From: Cinclus cinclus
Taxonomy: Eukaryota; Chordata; Aves; Passeriformes; Cinclidae
Assembly: GCF_963662255.1 (NCBI RefSeq)
Contig: NC_085074.1
Location: 1,488,001 to 1,552,000 of the forward strand
Length of the DNA stretch: 64,000 nucleotides
Reading direction: 5' to 3'
The notes beneath the pieces are model-generated. The model was not told where the DNA came from and did no database searches. It was given only the letters and a program-made list of their open reading frames with translations. Of the stretch, positions 42,303-52,956 are shown in pieces. The position numbers and the translations under genes were made by a program. Numbering within the stretch: the first letter of the stretch is position 1; each line of letters opens with the position of its first letter.

Positions 42303-42750
42303 TTCACCACTTTTTGCCCCTGGATGAACAGCTTTTATGACTTGATTTTTCTCCAGTGCAAGGGGAGCCACCCCAGCTCTGACTTCCAGAGGACTCTGCA
42401 AAGCTGGAAGGAGAAAAATAAGTCCTTAACACAGTAAGAAACAAAGAGAACTGAGAGGAAAAGGGAGAGCGGAGGAGTTTATAAAATTACATTGATTGGA
42501 TTGGTGCCAAATGGAGAAAATCAGGGTGAAAATACCTGGATTTTTTGCTGGTCCAGAGGAGATACAACACCTCTAGTAGCATTTGGGTTTATCTTTGTGG
42601 AAAGCAAATGTGATAATAATAAAAAACAAACCTGTAAAAAAATCACTTCAATATTTTATCTTAGAACAATAAAATAAATGAATAAAAAAAATCTCAGAGG
42701 TGTCCTTTTCCCAAGATCCTCAGCTGTTTTCCATAAAATTCCCCTTTAAG
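42303..42750. other. Unassigned sequence, no gene seen
   Basis: AT-rich, with A-rich tracts near 42620-42690. No repeat or long frame. Confidence 0.4.
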
Positions 42751-42840
42751 TGGGATCATAGAATCCCAGAATGGTGGGGTTGGAAGGGACCTTGAAGATC
42801 ACTCAGTGCCACCCCCTGCCATGGACAGGGACTGTCCCAC
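42751..42840 (-). mobile_element. CR1 LINE 3'-end fragment
   Basis: Reverse copy: GTGGGATCATAGAATCCCAG, AATGGTGGGGTTGGAAGGG, CTTGAAGATCACTCAGTGCC and CCTGCCATGGACAGGGACTG. The element stops after about 90 bp. Confidence 0.9.
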
Positions 42841-43396
42841 TAGAAGAGGAACTGGACTTCCCACTAATGTCCAGTACAGGCACAGCTGCACCACTGAAAT
42901 AACCGGGAATCAAATTCCCAGGCCCCACGTGTCCCTCTTTACATCCAGGAACAAAGTGCTGACAAACAGGGGACAGGAGCTTGTAAAACATTTAAACCTG
43001 AGGTTCAGAATTTCCCTTTCAAACGCTACAAAGGTGTGGTTATTGGAATATTTATATCCTGCTTGCCTGCCTGGCTCAAGGCTGCTGAAATTTTCATTCG
43101 AGGACGAGGCAGTAAAAGCAGGAAGTTTTGTAAGACGGGAAAAGGGGCATGGAGAAGGAAAAGGGGGATCTAATTCACCTTCTTCTTGTTGGATCCCCAG
43201 CCCGGGTGTACAAACAGTTCGTCTGTCCTCAAGAGATCCTTGAGTGAACCCTGTGAGAGGAGGCTCAGCCCTTCTCCTGCTCTGCCTCCAGCTGCAATTC
43301 CCAAATCCTGTCCTTGGTGACTCCCTTTGTTCTCCAAGTGTGTTATTCCCAGGCTCAGGACAAAAGGGCTTTTTCAACCCAAATAGTGCCTGGGTT
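42841..43396. other. Unassigned sequence, no gene seen
   Basis: A 145-codon plus frame (42806-43243) and a 212-codon minus frame (42910-43548) overlap here. Neither shows a recognisable family. The minus frame also runs through the duplicated module that follows. Confidence 0.35.
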
Positions 43397-43530
43397 TTGG
43401 AGTCTTCTCTACCCTCTCTGTGATCATGTGGATATTTTTGGGGGGGTTGGATTATTTGGATCTTGAATCCTGCCCGAGTTCTGCACCTCCTCCTTATCTC
43501 TGAGGCCAAAATGATGTGACAATATTCCCA
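43397..43530. repeat. Unassigned ~130-bp module, copy 1
   Basis: Shares about 130 bp with 46033-46156 in the same orientation: CTTCTCTACCCTCTCTGTGA, a GTGGATATTTTTGGGG stretch, TTGGATCTTGAATCCTGCCC, GAGTTCTGCACCTCCTCC and CAAAATGATGTGA. The bases just before it (GGGCTTTTTCAACCC) look like a scrap of a forward CR1 3' end. Minus-strand translations of the two copies stay similar (HIILASEIRRRCRT). Confidence 0.8.
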
Positions 43531-43797
43531 GGCTGGGGAGCAGCTCACCAGAGAGCCCCGTCAGTCACAGCTGCCCTACAGAGCTCCTGAAGAATTCATC
43601 CATCGTGTCTGGGACTGCCCTTCCATCGGGCCATCCGTCCTGTTCCCAGTGTTCTAACATTTCCCTGCAATTTGGGGGCAAAACTGCCTCATTTTCTGGT
43701 GCATTTGTAATTTTCCCTGAGTTGGAGGAGGGGGGGGGAAGGACGTGGTTTTATCACAGCTGCTAAAACCAAACCTGCATCGGTTCTGTCTGTGCCT

Positions 43798-44107
43798 GCT
43801 CACAGGGACCCCTCCCACTGTCCCAGGCTGCCTTGGACACTTCCAGGGATCCAGGGACAGCCACAGCTCCTCTGGGAATTCCATCCCAGCCCCTCACCAC
43901 CCTCCCAGCCAGGAATTCCTTCCCAATATCCCATTTAAATCTCCTCTTTCCCAGTGGAAGCCGTTCCCTGTATCCTGTCCCTCCATCCCTTGTCCCCAAT
44001 CCCTCTCCAGCTCTCTTGGATCCCCTTTAGGCCCTGGAAGGAGCTCTGAGCTCTCCCTGGATCCTTCCCTTCTTCAGGCTGGACATTCCCATCTCTCCCA
44101 GCATGTT
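43798..44107 (-). mobile_element. CR1 LINE fragment, long, lacking its 3' terminus
   Basis: Reverse copy starting at the CAGGGACCCCTCCCACTGTC block, then CTTGGACACTTCCAGGGATC, AGCCACAGCTCCTCTGGG, CAGGAATTCCTTCCCAATAT, CCTGTCCCTCCATCCCTTG and TCTTCAGGCTGGACATTCCC. It matches the inner landmarks of the copy at 3520-4105. Confidence 0.92.
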
Positions 44108-45087
44108 TCCATGGCATAGGCTTCCACTGCTCAGGAATTTTTTGGTAAATCCATGGGGAACATCTCAGTCAGGACAAAATTGTGCCACTCCTGAGACACC
44201 TCAGGTGACATCGCCCTCATCAGCTTTTCCTCCTCAGACACTTCTTCCCCCCCTCTCAGGCACAGACCTACCTAATGACTGTCAATTAGCACTTAAGCAC
44301 TAATTAGGGCTATATTTGAGAGCCTAAAAGCAGCTACAGCTCTATCTGTGCTTCTTGATGTAAAGGGGAAAAAAAAAGCCCCTCATCATTTTCAGCAGCT
44401 TTTCCCTGCTAAATTTATCAAAGCCTTTAAATAAGACAAGTCTCAGACAGAGTATTGGGAATGGGAAAACTTGATATTCCTTAGGTAACAGGGTTTTTTG
44501 GTCTTGATTAACTATTTCTATTTATGATATTTATCAGAGTGTGATGGTGATTCTCTAATGTATTAAATGTGTCCCCTGCCTTCAAAACAAGTTGCTTCTG
44601 AATGACACTTAAAAACCTTCTCCATAAAGTATAAAATAAACAAAGATTTACTCCCAGCCCTGAATTCACTCAATGACGAAGAAATGAAACTGCTGAGCTT
44701 CAATGAAGGGCCAGAAAAAACAATTATTGTCCCAAAACCAGTTCATTAAACAGCCAAATCCTCCCTTTGACATTCCATGGTTAGTGTTCAGTGCTGGGGA
44801 AAATCCCTGCGGAAAGGATTCCTGGTGGTGGCTTCCTCTTGCTCTCCTTCAGCCTCTTGCAAAATCCAGTTGGGATTTTCCATGGTCCATAAAATCTGTC
44901 TCAGCTGAACAAGTCCATTTCCACATCAGGACCCCACAGTCTGATAAGAGCTGATAAGAGCTGGGAGCTGAGGATGTGCCAATCACACCCCCCTGCTTTG
45001 TGAACCTTATTAGACACAATCCCCAGGAGTGATTTCCTTAAAAACAAATTTCCAGTGCTGAATCCTGCCTGGAAATCTGGCAGAAGA
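44108..45087. other. Repeat-poor unassigned sequence, no gene seen
   Basis: AT-rich between 44270 and 44660, with ATTAGCACTTAAGCACTAATTAGG, a near-palindrome, at 44286-44309. No frame of interest beyond an 83-codon one. Confidence 0.4.
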
Positions 45088-45247
45088 ATATGGATTTTAT
45101 TTGCTTGTATTTAATATTTTATATTTTTAAAATATTTTATTTATTTTATTTTATTTTAGTTGTTTAGTTTAGTTCCATTTAATTTAGTTCAGTTTTTTGT
45201 TTTGTTTTATTTTGTTTTATTTTTTAATATTCTGAATATTATTTCAG
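45088..45247. repeat. AT-rich low-complexity tract (TTTTA/TTTTG)n-like
   Basis: Mostly T and A in TTTTATTTTA, TTTAGTTTAG and TTTTGTTTTATT patterns, with no precise unit. Confidence 0.85.
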
Positions 45248-45887
45248 AATCAAAGAAAAAAGAAATTAAGTCCTCACTGATTTTTCTGCTCATCCAGGAT
45301 ATTCCAGACACAGGAGAATGAAGAGAAAATAAATGGACAGAGAATATGGAGGGGATGAGTTTTGATTTCTTGGCCTGTGGGTGTGAATGGGCAGAAGAGG
45401 ATTTTGGGCTGGGGGAAGAACATGGAATGGGTTTATCTCTCTTTATTGGCTAAAAATCCACAATCAGGGCAAGCAAGGTGCAGAAATTTTTCCAAACTCA
45501 AGTGGCAAAAAAATCCCACAAGTGATGTTGGTTCTGTTTGTCCAGGGGAGGAATTCTGTCCTCAGAAGGGGAGGAATTTTTGGATGTTGTTTGCCAGACT
45601 CAGGCTCAGCACCTGGCCCTGGAATGTCCTTGGACAAACTCAGCCATGTCCCTTCCAAGACTCCTCCCAGCACTCAAAGCCCTCCAGAGCCTCGAGAATT
45701 CCTGCCAATCCAGGAAAACAGAGATTCCCTTTGGATCAGGAGATTCCTCTGCTGCCCTGAGTGTCTGATTCCCCCAGCCTGAGCCTCAGAACCCACTGTG
45801 CTGAGCTCAACATCAATTCACCGCTCCTCGGTGAAGGAGTTCAAATTTCCATGGATTTCTTTCACACAGAGCCAAGACCCAGGTGAT
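45248..45887. other. Unassigned sequence, no gene seen
   Basis: Two plus frames of 131-132 codons and one of 76 overlap in all three registers between 45362 and 45782, which argues for low stop density, not for coding. No domain is recognisable. Confidence 0.35.
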
Positions 45888-46032
45888 GCTGATGGTAGAA
45901 TCCCCATTCCTGAGGGGATTTTACACTGGATGTGGCACTTGGGGACATGGCCAGTGGTGGCCTCAGTGGTGCTGGGGAACGCTTGGACTCGATGGTCTTT
46001 GAGGGCTTTTCCAACCTCAAGAAATTCCATGA
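45888..46032 (+). mobile_element. CR1 LINE 3'-end copy, second subfamily
   Basis: Forward copy: AATCCCCATTCCTGAGGGG, CTGGATGTGGCACTTGGGGA, CATGGCCAGTGGTGGCCTC, TTGGACTCGATGGTCTTTGAG and a terminal CAAGAAATTCCATGATTT. It leads straight into copy 2 of the unassigned module. Confidence 0.9.
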
Positions 46033-46156
46033 TTTTGGACTCTTCTCCATCCTTTCTGTGATCACGTGAATTTTTTGGGGTTTGGATTGTTTGGATCTTA
46101 ATTCCTGCCCAAGTTCTGCACCTCCTGCTCATCTCTGAGCCCAAAATGATGTGAAC
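46033..46156. repeat. Unassigned ~130-bp module, copy 2
   Basis: Partner of 43397-43530. It reads GGACTCTTCTCCATCC, TTTCTGTGATCACGTGAA, TTGGATCTTAATTCCTGCCC, AAGTTCTGCACCTCCTGCTC and CAAAATGATGTGAACAGC. By eye roughly 80 percent of positions match copy 1. It contains a CACGTGA E-box that copy 1 has lost. Confidence 0.8.
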
Positions 46157-47082
46157 AGCATTTATTGACCAGAAAATCACTTTTTAAACCCATTCATTAA
46201 TTGCACATCCCCGTGGGAGCACTGGGCACCTTTATCCAGGCTTTCCACACCTGACGCTGTTTATCCATGGCCAGAGATGGATTCCCTGGGCTCTGCCATT
46301 TCTGCTGGAAATGTGGAATTATGGCCAAACTTATCACGAGGCGCTGCTGCTGTTCATCACACCTGGCAATAATTCTCAGCTCTGCTCCATAGCTCGGAGT
46401 GGGGAAGCAGCGAAATTCCAGCAGTAAATCCTGGAAGATACTGTCTTTTAGCATTTAATGGGTGTCACCACAGGGCAGTAAATAATTCCTGCTAGAAAAT
46501 CCTATAACTTCTCCCATTTTGTTATTCTTTGAACTCTGGTGAAACCCAAACCAACCCAACCTTTGGATTAAACAGGAGATTTTTTTTCCAGAGTCAGGGT
46601 TATTCCAATTAACACCTTCCTCTCTTTTTATTCTTTTAAAAGCAGAGGATAAATATTGGCTGTGCTGAGCACTCATAATCTCTGCTGGGTTCTTATTTTA
46701 GCCAAATTTCATCTCAGCGTTGTCACCATCCCATGTCTGAGGACACTTTTCCTTCATTGGCATTCCACTCACACAGGAGAGGGATGGAATTCCTGTGAAT
46801 ATTGCAGGAGATAGCGGCCAGTGGAGTTTGGAATACTGATATCCTGCAGGGAGAAATCGCTGCCTTCTTCAGATCTCAGAGTTCTTTGTGATAGGTTGGA
46901 ATAATTCCATTTTTCCTGATCCACACCCAGGTAAAGACAGATCCAATCAGCAAAATCAGGAATAATAATTTGTTTGGGAGAATGTTTTGAGGCTGATCGA
47001 TAGGAAATTCTCATGGGAGGCAGCATCAAACAAATCAAGAGCAGAAGCCAATTCCCATATTAAGGAGCCTAAGGATGAAAAT
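46157..47082. other. Unassigned sequence, no gene seen
   Basis: Frames up to 89 codons on the minus strand. No repeat recognised. Confidence 0.4.
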
Positions 47083-47537
47083 GTCGTGGAATCCCAGAGT
47101 TGTTTGGGTTGGGAAAGCCCTCGGAGGTCATCAAGTCCAAATGTTTCCATGTCCCAAAGTGCCACATTCCCCTATCTGTTAAATCCCCCAGGGGATGTGT
47201 CTCCACCCCTGTCCTGAACAGCTTGTGCAGGGCTGGACAACCCTTTCCATGAAAAAAATATTCCCAAAATCCAACCTGAACGTCCCCTGGCACAACCTGG
47301 GGCCCTTTCCTCTCATCCTGTTCCCTATACCCACCCCCACCTGGCTCCATCCTCTTTCTGTGGAAAGTGATTTTCCCTAAAAATCACATCCAAACATCCC
47401 AAACTGGAGCTTGGTGGGGTCATGTCCTCTCATCCTGTTCCTTGTACCAACCCTCACCTGGCTCTGCCTTCCTTCCATGTCAGTGACAGATCCCTAAAAA
47501 TCACATCCAAAAAATCCCAGACTGGAGCTGGGTGGAC
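47083..47537 (-). mobile_element. CR1 LINE fragment, second subfamily, with internal duplication
   Basis: Reverse copy: TCGTGGAATCCCAGAGTTG, TTTGGGTTGGGAAAGCCC, GTCATCAAGTCCAAATG, AAGTGCCACATTCCCC, GGGATGTGTCTCCACCCCTG, ACAACCCTTTCCATGAA and CCCCTGGCACAACCTGGGGC. The inner portion after 47308 is present twice (see the tandem duplication). Confidence 0.87.
47308..47535. repeat. 117-bp tandem duplication inside a CR1
   Basis: The segment from TCCTCTCATCCTGTTCC at 47308 is repeated from 47425. Both halves include a CACCTGGCTC block, CCCTAAAAATCACATCC and ACTGGAGCT(T/G)GGTGG in the same order. The copies differ at many positions, so the event is not recent. Confidence 0.88.
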
Positions 47538-48346
47538 TCTTCCCGGTATCCTGGAATGCGACTTCAGGAAAGGAATTCAAACCCTACAACACCGGCAACT
47601 TAAAAAATGCTCCGGCCTTCCAAGCCAAACTTTTGGGATGAGACACAACCTATTTGGATTCATCCTCAATTCATCCCCAAGATCTGGCCTTCCAAAACTC
47701 CCTCCCAGTTTGTCCCCTCCAAGACACTCATCTGCTCGTGGCAGGAATAATTAGGAGGAAGAAGAGGAGGCATGAAACAAACTTGGCATCAATGTGGGAG
47801 AAGCATCCTCAAATCTTGTCCCTGTCCCAGTACTTGGTGAGGTTTTACCTCCTCTCACATGATGCCCAACCCACCACCAGAATTAAACACGGGAACTGTG
47901 GAGGTTAATTATTAATTATTGACAAATGACAATTGAGAGTCCATGATGCAAACCTCAAAATTATCCAGCACAGCTCTGTTTTTTTCAGGATATCCAGAAC
48001 ATTTTCCTGTGCCCAAGACATCACTCTCCTGTCATGGCAGGAATATCAGAGCCACATCAGCCTGCAAATGCTTCTGCAGGAAATTGGGTTTTTCGCTCTA
48101 TTAGGAGCATTTCATTTTTATGATTAAAATCAGACAACAATGTTTTCCCCAGTTAAAGTGAGATGTGCGAAGTACAGCTCTGCTGGAACTGGGTTTTGAA
48201 ATCCTTATCTAAAGTGTTTGGAAAAGGCATTAATAAATAAGGATGAGAAATGTCAACAGCATTGCTGACGTGGGGCATAATCTGTATTTGCTGTGAGTTA
48301 TGGACAACAGGCTTTGGGAAAATAATGAAAATATGAAATAAATAAT

Positions 48347-48348
<2 letters not shown>
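47538..48348. other. Unassigned sequence, no gene seen
   Basis: A TTAATTATTAATTATTGAC cluster lies near 47906. Frames up to 110 codons start within the CR1. No other repeat recognised. Confidence 0.4.
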
Positions 48349-48378
<30 letters not shown>

Positions 48379-48379
48379 A
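48349..48379. repeat. (CAT)n microsatellite, about 10 units
   Basis: An uninterrupted CAT trinucleotide run following AATAATTT. Confidence 0.96.
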
Positions 48380-48565
48380 GCTTACTTTTTTGTACAGCAG
48401 CTCTCAGTGGAAATACCTCAATAACACCAAGCTGCAATCAGAGGGAAAGGAGATGGTTCCTTTGTTACACAAAAAGAGGGAAATCCTGGCAGAGAATAAT
48501 AAAAATATTTAAACCCACCACAGACAAAACTTCAGATGGACTCTTATTAATTGAACTGCTCTTAT

Positions 48566-48688
48566 GATCCCAGAATCCCAGAATCACTGGAGGTGGAAAA
48601 AGGCTCCAAGATCGTTGAGTCCAAGCTGTGTCCAATTGCCACCTTGTCCCCAGCCCAGAGCTCCGAGTGTCACATCCAGGAGTTCTTT
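48566..48688 (-). mobile_element. CR1 LINE 3'-end fragment, variant subfamily
   Basis: Reverse copy of the same variant as 1229-1590: GATCCCAGAATCCCAGAATC, ACTGGAGGTGGAAAAAGGC, GTTGAGTCCAAGCTGTGTCC, CCCAGCCCAGAGCTCCGAG and TCACATCCAGGAGTTC. It abuts the forward module at 48689. Confidence 0.8.
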
Positions 48689-48817
48689 GGGATTTTACAC
48701 GTCGGGTCTTTGTAAGAGCTTCAAAGTGAGCATTTATTCTGTGGGATGTTTGAGAGCACTGTCTGGGATTGAAAAGGGATGGAGGGACAGGACACAGGGA
48801 ATGACTTCCCACTGCCA
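48689..48817 (+). repeat. CR1-linked module, forward member of an inverted pair
   Basis: GGGTCTTTGTAAGAGCTTC, AAAGTGAGCATTTATTCTG, TGGGATGTTTGAGAGCACTG and then the CR1 string GGAGGGACAGGACACAGGG. The reverse complement occurs at 50002-50131. The first ~80 bp is not CR1 that I recognise, while the last ~45 bp is. After 48817 the CR1 match is lost. Confidence 0.82.
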
Positions 48818-49059
48818 AATTTGGATCCAGGAAATAGTCCCAGGATCTGCATATTCCAGAACCCTGAAACCAGGGGGACTGAAAAGCTCTTGGCAGGAAG
48901 GTTTGAGATGACAAAACCTTGGGTAGAGGAAATAAACAGAGACAAGCTCAGGAAAAAATGAATCTTTGATTTTTTTCCAGAGATAAACTCTTGTGGCTTG
49001 GAATAAATAGTTTTGGATGCTCCATTCTCTGCGAGGCCAGAGGGAGAAGGAATTCTCCC

Positions 49060-49200
49060 GAACCATGAGATGGTTTGGGTTGGGAAGGACCATGGACAGG
49101 GACAACTTCTGCTAGCCCAGGCTGCTCCAAGCCTGGTCCAGGCTGGCTTTATGGATTCCCCATCCCCATTCCATCCCGGTCCCCTCCCACCCATGGTCCA
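49060..49200 (-). mobile_element. CR1 LINE 3'-end fragment
   Basis: Reverse copy: AACCATGAGATGGTTTGGG, TTGGGAAGGACCATGGACAG, GCCCAGGCTGCTCCAAGCC and ATTCCATCCCGGTCCCCTCC. The AGCCACAGCTCC block is deleted. Confidence 0.8.
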
Positions 49201-49790
49201 GATGTCCCTGGAAATAGGACTCAGCTCATGGTGAGTGGGAGCATAATCCTCAGGGTGGCATCACCCAGAGCTCACTGCTCCTCACAGCCAGGCCAGCACT
49301 CGGAACCAGCCAGGAACTTCATTTCCTAACTTCCCAGCAGTGGCCACTAATTAATATAGGTTATTAATTACCAGAAACATGGTAAATAGCCCCTAGTTCC
49401 CCACATCAATCTGCCTCTTCACATTACAAAAATACAACCAGTGATGGCTAAACCCTACCTGATTATTTCTGGGGCAGGTATTTCCCCCTGTCCTGTTGCC
49501 TCTTAATCACCACCATTAATTTTAAACAGCGCTAATTGCCGTGGTTTGTCCTTTCCAAGCACATCTCGCCCATCGGAGCAGGCAGGACCTGAGCACGTTG
49601 CTCTGATCTGTCAGAGGAGGGAGAATGTAAAAAGCTGTGCCCAGGCTGCTGAGGAGGAGCTGTCGCAGGCACCATCTGGGTATCCCACATCCCGCCTGGA
49701 GCTGCTCGGGATTAGGGAGGCACTGCTCGAGCGCTGATTTTCCTGCAGGGAGCAGCTACGGTGGCTTCAGCGCTTCAGCGAGCTGGGGAA
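49201..49790. other. Unassigned sequence, no gene seen
   Basis: TAATTAATATAGG and TTATTAATTACC motifs lie at 49349-49372. A short GC-richer section at 49540-49740 has no supporting exon features. Confidence 0.4.
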
Positions 49791-50042
49791 AATCCTGCAG
49801 TGGTTCGGGTGGGCAAAGACCTTAAAGTTCGTTTTTGATACGGGCAGGGACACCTCCCACTGCCCCAGGGTGCTCCAGCCTGGCCTCGGGCACTCCCAGG
49901 GATCCAGGAGCAGCCACAGCTCCTCTGGGAATTCTGTCCCAGCCCCTCCCCACTCTCCCAGGGAACAATTCCTTCCCAATATCTCATCCATCCCTGCCCT
50001 CTGGCAGTGGGAAGTCATTCCCTGTGTCCTGTCCCTCCATCC
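49791..50042 (-). mobile_element. CR1 LINE 3'-end copy joined to the inverted-pair module
   Basis: Reverse copy: AATCCTGCAGTGGTTCGGG, CGGGCAGGGACACCTCCC, GGGCACTCCCAGGGATCC, AGCCACAGCTCCTCTGGG, CAATTCCTTCCCAATATCTC and GTGTCCTGTCCCTCCATCC, where it passes into the module shared with 48689-48817. Confidence 0.92.
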
Positions 50043-50131
50043 TTTGGCAATCCCAGCCAGTGTTCTTGAATATCCCACAGATAAAATTCCCACTTTGAAG
50101 CTCTTACAAAGACCCCCATACATAAAATCCC
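50002..50131 (-). repeat. CR1-linked module, reverse member of an inverted pair
   Basis: The plus strand reads GGAAGTCATTCCCTGTGTCC, then AATCCCAGCCAGTGTTCTTG, TTTGAAGCTCTTACAAAGACC and CATACATAAAATCCC. This is the reverse complement of 48689-48817. In this copy the CR1 part continues properly to a 3' terminus, so it is the more complete member. Confidence 0.82.
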
Positions 50132-50604
50132 ATTTGCTTTCACAATTCCAATTTAATTTTGGGGAGATCTGCATGTTTCCAGGAGGCACAATCCCCAGAA
50201 GAGTCCACCAACCACTTCTCCATGGAGACAGACCTGATAAAATAAAGTCTCCACACGAAATTTTAAGCCAGTGTGGGGTAAGAGGCTGGGAATGTCCCAT
50301 CCCTGTCATCCTCAGGCAAGGATGATGGAGCTGAACTCATTTCATGAGAAAAGCCCCTGCCCAAAGTCAGCTGGGCTCTGGCTGGTGCCAAATTAATGGA
50401 ATTTAGGACAAAAAGGATTAGTTCATTCCCCTGGAGTGGAGATCTGTGGAGCTGCTCAGTGCTGAAGCCAATCTAAATAAATCCAATCTTGAAATTCTTA
50501 GAAATCCAAGCAAAACTGCAATGGACTTTTCATGGTTGCTTTGTATTGATGCCAAGTGTCTTCTTTCCACCCTTGGCCATTTCTTTGTGCCAATTAAAAT
50601 CACA
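50132..50604. other. Unassigned sequence, no gene seen
   Basis: No repeat or convincing frame. A 94-codon plus frame (50446-50730) runs into the next CR1. Confidence 0.4.
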
Positions 50605-50735
50605 ACCCATGGCATATCCTGGGTGGGGAGGGACCCACAGGGGTCACGGATCCAACTCCTAGACTCCCAAAATTCCCACTCTTTCCCTGAGAGAGTTGTC
50701 CAAACACTCCAAGGGCAGGTTTGGCTCTGAACGAG
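50605..50735 (-). mobile_element. CR1 LINE fragment, older subfamily
   Basis: Reverse copy: CATGGCATATCCTGGGTGGG, GAGGGACCCACAGGGGTCAC, GGATCCAACTCCTAGAC, GAGAGAGTTGTCCAAACACT and CAGGTTTGGCTCTGA. The GGGACCCACAAGGGTCAT and GTTGTCCAAACAC signature marks a CR1 subfamily different from the others here. Confidence 0.72.
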
Positions 50736-51117
50736 GGGAGAGGCAGAAGCTTCAGCATCTTCTGACAAAAATCTGTTCAATTTACAGCTCTTTTATGCAC
50801 CTTAAGCATTCTCACACTTCCAGCAAGCTGGAATATCTGGAATGAACCTCCAGCCCTCCCGAGTTTCCCCAGCATATGCAGGGAAGCAGCTGCCAATCTC
50901 AGTGTACGTCTGATGAGGCAGCTCTAGAAAAATAGAGAGGAACTATTTTCTAACAGAGCCTCTTATGAGTCAATCTGGGCTCATTTTTCCACATTCTGTG
51001 ACTAAATATTGGTTACACAAGAGGAATTTGGGCCCAGTTTCTCCAGTGCTGATTGTGATTTGCTCAATTAAATAATGTGAGGCTGATTTGTCTTTAATTT
51101 GTGTTTTGAAGTCCAGC
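50736..51117. other. Unassigned sequence, no gene seen
   Basis: No repeat or convincing frame. Confidence 0.4.
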
Positions 51118-51174
51118 ACCGGGTTAGACTCGATGAACCTTGAGGATCCCTCTGGAAAATCTCTGGTTCTGTGA
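51118..51174 (+). mobile_element. Short CR1 LINE 3'-terminal fragment
   Basis: ACCGGGTTAGACTCGATGAA, CCTTGAGGATCCCTCTGG and TCTGGTTCTGTGA match the CR1 GGTTGGACTCGATGATCTTGAGG terminal region, forward. Only ~57 bp. Confidence 0.68.
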
Positions 51175-51737
51175 GCTCTTTGAAGTGATAATGTGAAATT
51201 TTCATACTTGTTGCAGGAGCTGGAGGGTGTTTGAAGCCCAGCCGGCCCCATTTTCACTCACTTCAGTGGATTCAAGGAGGTTTTGCCATGGAAAACACCA
51301 GTGATGGTGACAGCCAGGCCATTCTTTGGGATGAGGGACAAGCTCCACAATCCTGTCCATTTTTTGTCCTGCAGACCACACACGCACCGTGGGTGCTCAT
51401 CTAAACCATTGTGCTAATCCAAAACTCTGGCAGGAATGATGGTTTTTCCCAGAAAACAGATCTGAGCTCCCACAGTTCAGGCTAAACTGAGGCTTTGCTG
51501 CCTCAGTTGGATCCCACAGAGCTGGGGTTTCCCCCACAGTTGAAATTTAAGCACTCCTGGAATCTCTTGGACATTTCCCTTCCCAAACTCCAACCCCTGA
51601 TTTGTTGAGCCAAGACCAAACTGGAACTGCCAGCTGGAAATAGAATAGAAAAAGGAAAATGGGACAAATTGCCTGGGTCTGGGGATCCCAGTTCTGCTGC
51701 AAAGGGAAATCCAGGGAGTGAAGGGATGATGCAGCCT
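51175..51737. other. Unassigned sequence, no gene seen
   Basis: A 129-codon minus frame (51477-51866) starts inside the following CR1. No repeat recognised. Confidence 0.4.
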
Positions 51738-51980
51738 CTCAGAGAATCCTGGAATCCTGGTTTCAGTGGGAAGGACCTTAAAGCTCATCCCAGGCTCACC
51801 ACCCTCCCATCCAGGAATTCCTCCCCAGTATCCCACCCATCCCTGCCCTCTGGCAGTGGAAGCCATTCCCTGTGTCCTGTCCCTCCATCCCTTATCCCAA
51901 GTCTCTCCCCAGCTTTTCTGGAACCCTCTCCTTGAAGAGCTTTAAGGTCTTTCTAGAATCTTCTTTTCTCCAGGCTGGAC
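51738..51980 (-). mobile_element. CR1 LINE copy with central deletion
   Basis: Reverse copy: CTCAGAGAATCCTGGAATCC, GTGGGAAGGACCTTAAAGC, then a jump over the CAGGGACACC to AGCCACAGC section to CACCACCCTCCCATCCAGG, AATTCCTCCCCAGTATCCC, GTGTCCTGTCCCTCCATCCC and TTCTCCAGGCTGGACTC. Confidence 0.9.
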
Positions 51981-52956
51981 TCAAATATTCCCTATTTATC
52001 TACACCCTGTCCACTTGGATTTAAATAGCTCATGTTCTTTATCCACAATAAACCCAAGGGCTTTACACAGAACTTCATTGGAACTGCTCTTTTGGGATGT
52101 TTCGGGGGATTTTTGTTTGTATCCCAACCTCTGGCATTCGTTAGGATGCAGACCCTCCAATAATTGGGTTTTTGTGGACGTCACGTTCTCAGCCCTGTGA
52201 TGCTGCTGAAGCCGAGCCCCACACTCCACACACAGAGTGCTCTGATCCCCAGGGAGAAAAGCAGCTCATTTTTATTTCTCTTTCAAGCCTAGTTTAGGTT
52301 TGGGATTCTGTCTCTTACCTCAGTCCTGAATTTCAACAGCTCTCTGGATAACAAGGCTTGAGACTCGCAATCCAAACAGAACCAAAATTCAGAGAAATCA
52401 GAGCCTGTAATGAATCTGCCCATCAAATGTCAGCCAGAGTTGCCCTTTCTTCCCCTGCAATGCCAGTATAAAAAAAGTTGGATACAAGTGGTGGAGGAAT
52501 TAATTTTTCCATGTGCAGGATATGATGGCAGAATAGGTTGGCTCAAACTTCCCCCATGGAATTGATCCCATCATCCTCTAATGAGAATTGTAATTCCAGC
52601 AGTGCCTTTTTGACACAATCTCAACAAAATAATTAACCTGGGAGATGTTGGGGCAGCGAAACCAGAACAAGAACCTGTGTAATTATTGGCAATAAAATCT
52701 AAAAAATGTTACAGAATAATAAAAATCTTCATCTTTTGCCTTTGTAGTTCATCATTATAATTGCACTTTTGAAATCATTGCTGCAAATCCTGTTGCTGTC
52801 CCAAATTTGAGATGTTTTTAGAAGAATCCTGTTGTGGGTCTTGATTTTCGTACTCAGAATTTCAGGCAGCCTCATCCCCGGGTTTTTACCATGCCCTGTT
52901 CAATTGCATGGCTGTTTGGAGAATCAAGGAATTTGGATTATTAAGGGAAAAAAAAC
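51981..52956. other. Unassigned sequence, no gene seen
   Basis: AT-rich from 52600. No repeat or long frame. Confidence 0.4.

Noticed and set aside
42910..43548. 212-codon minus frame as a gene
   Set aside because: No domain recognised. Its N-terminal end passes through a repeated module, so similarity to the 46-kb frame reflects the shared repeat.
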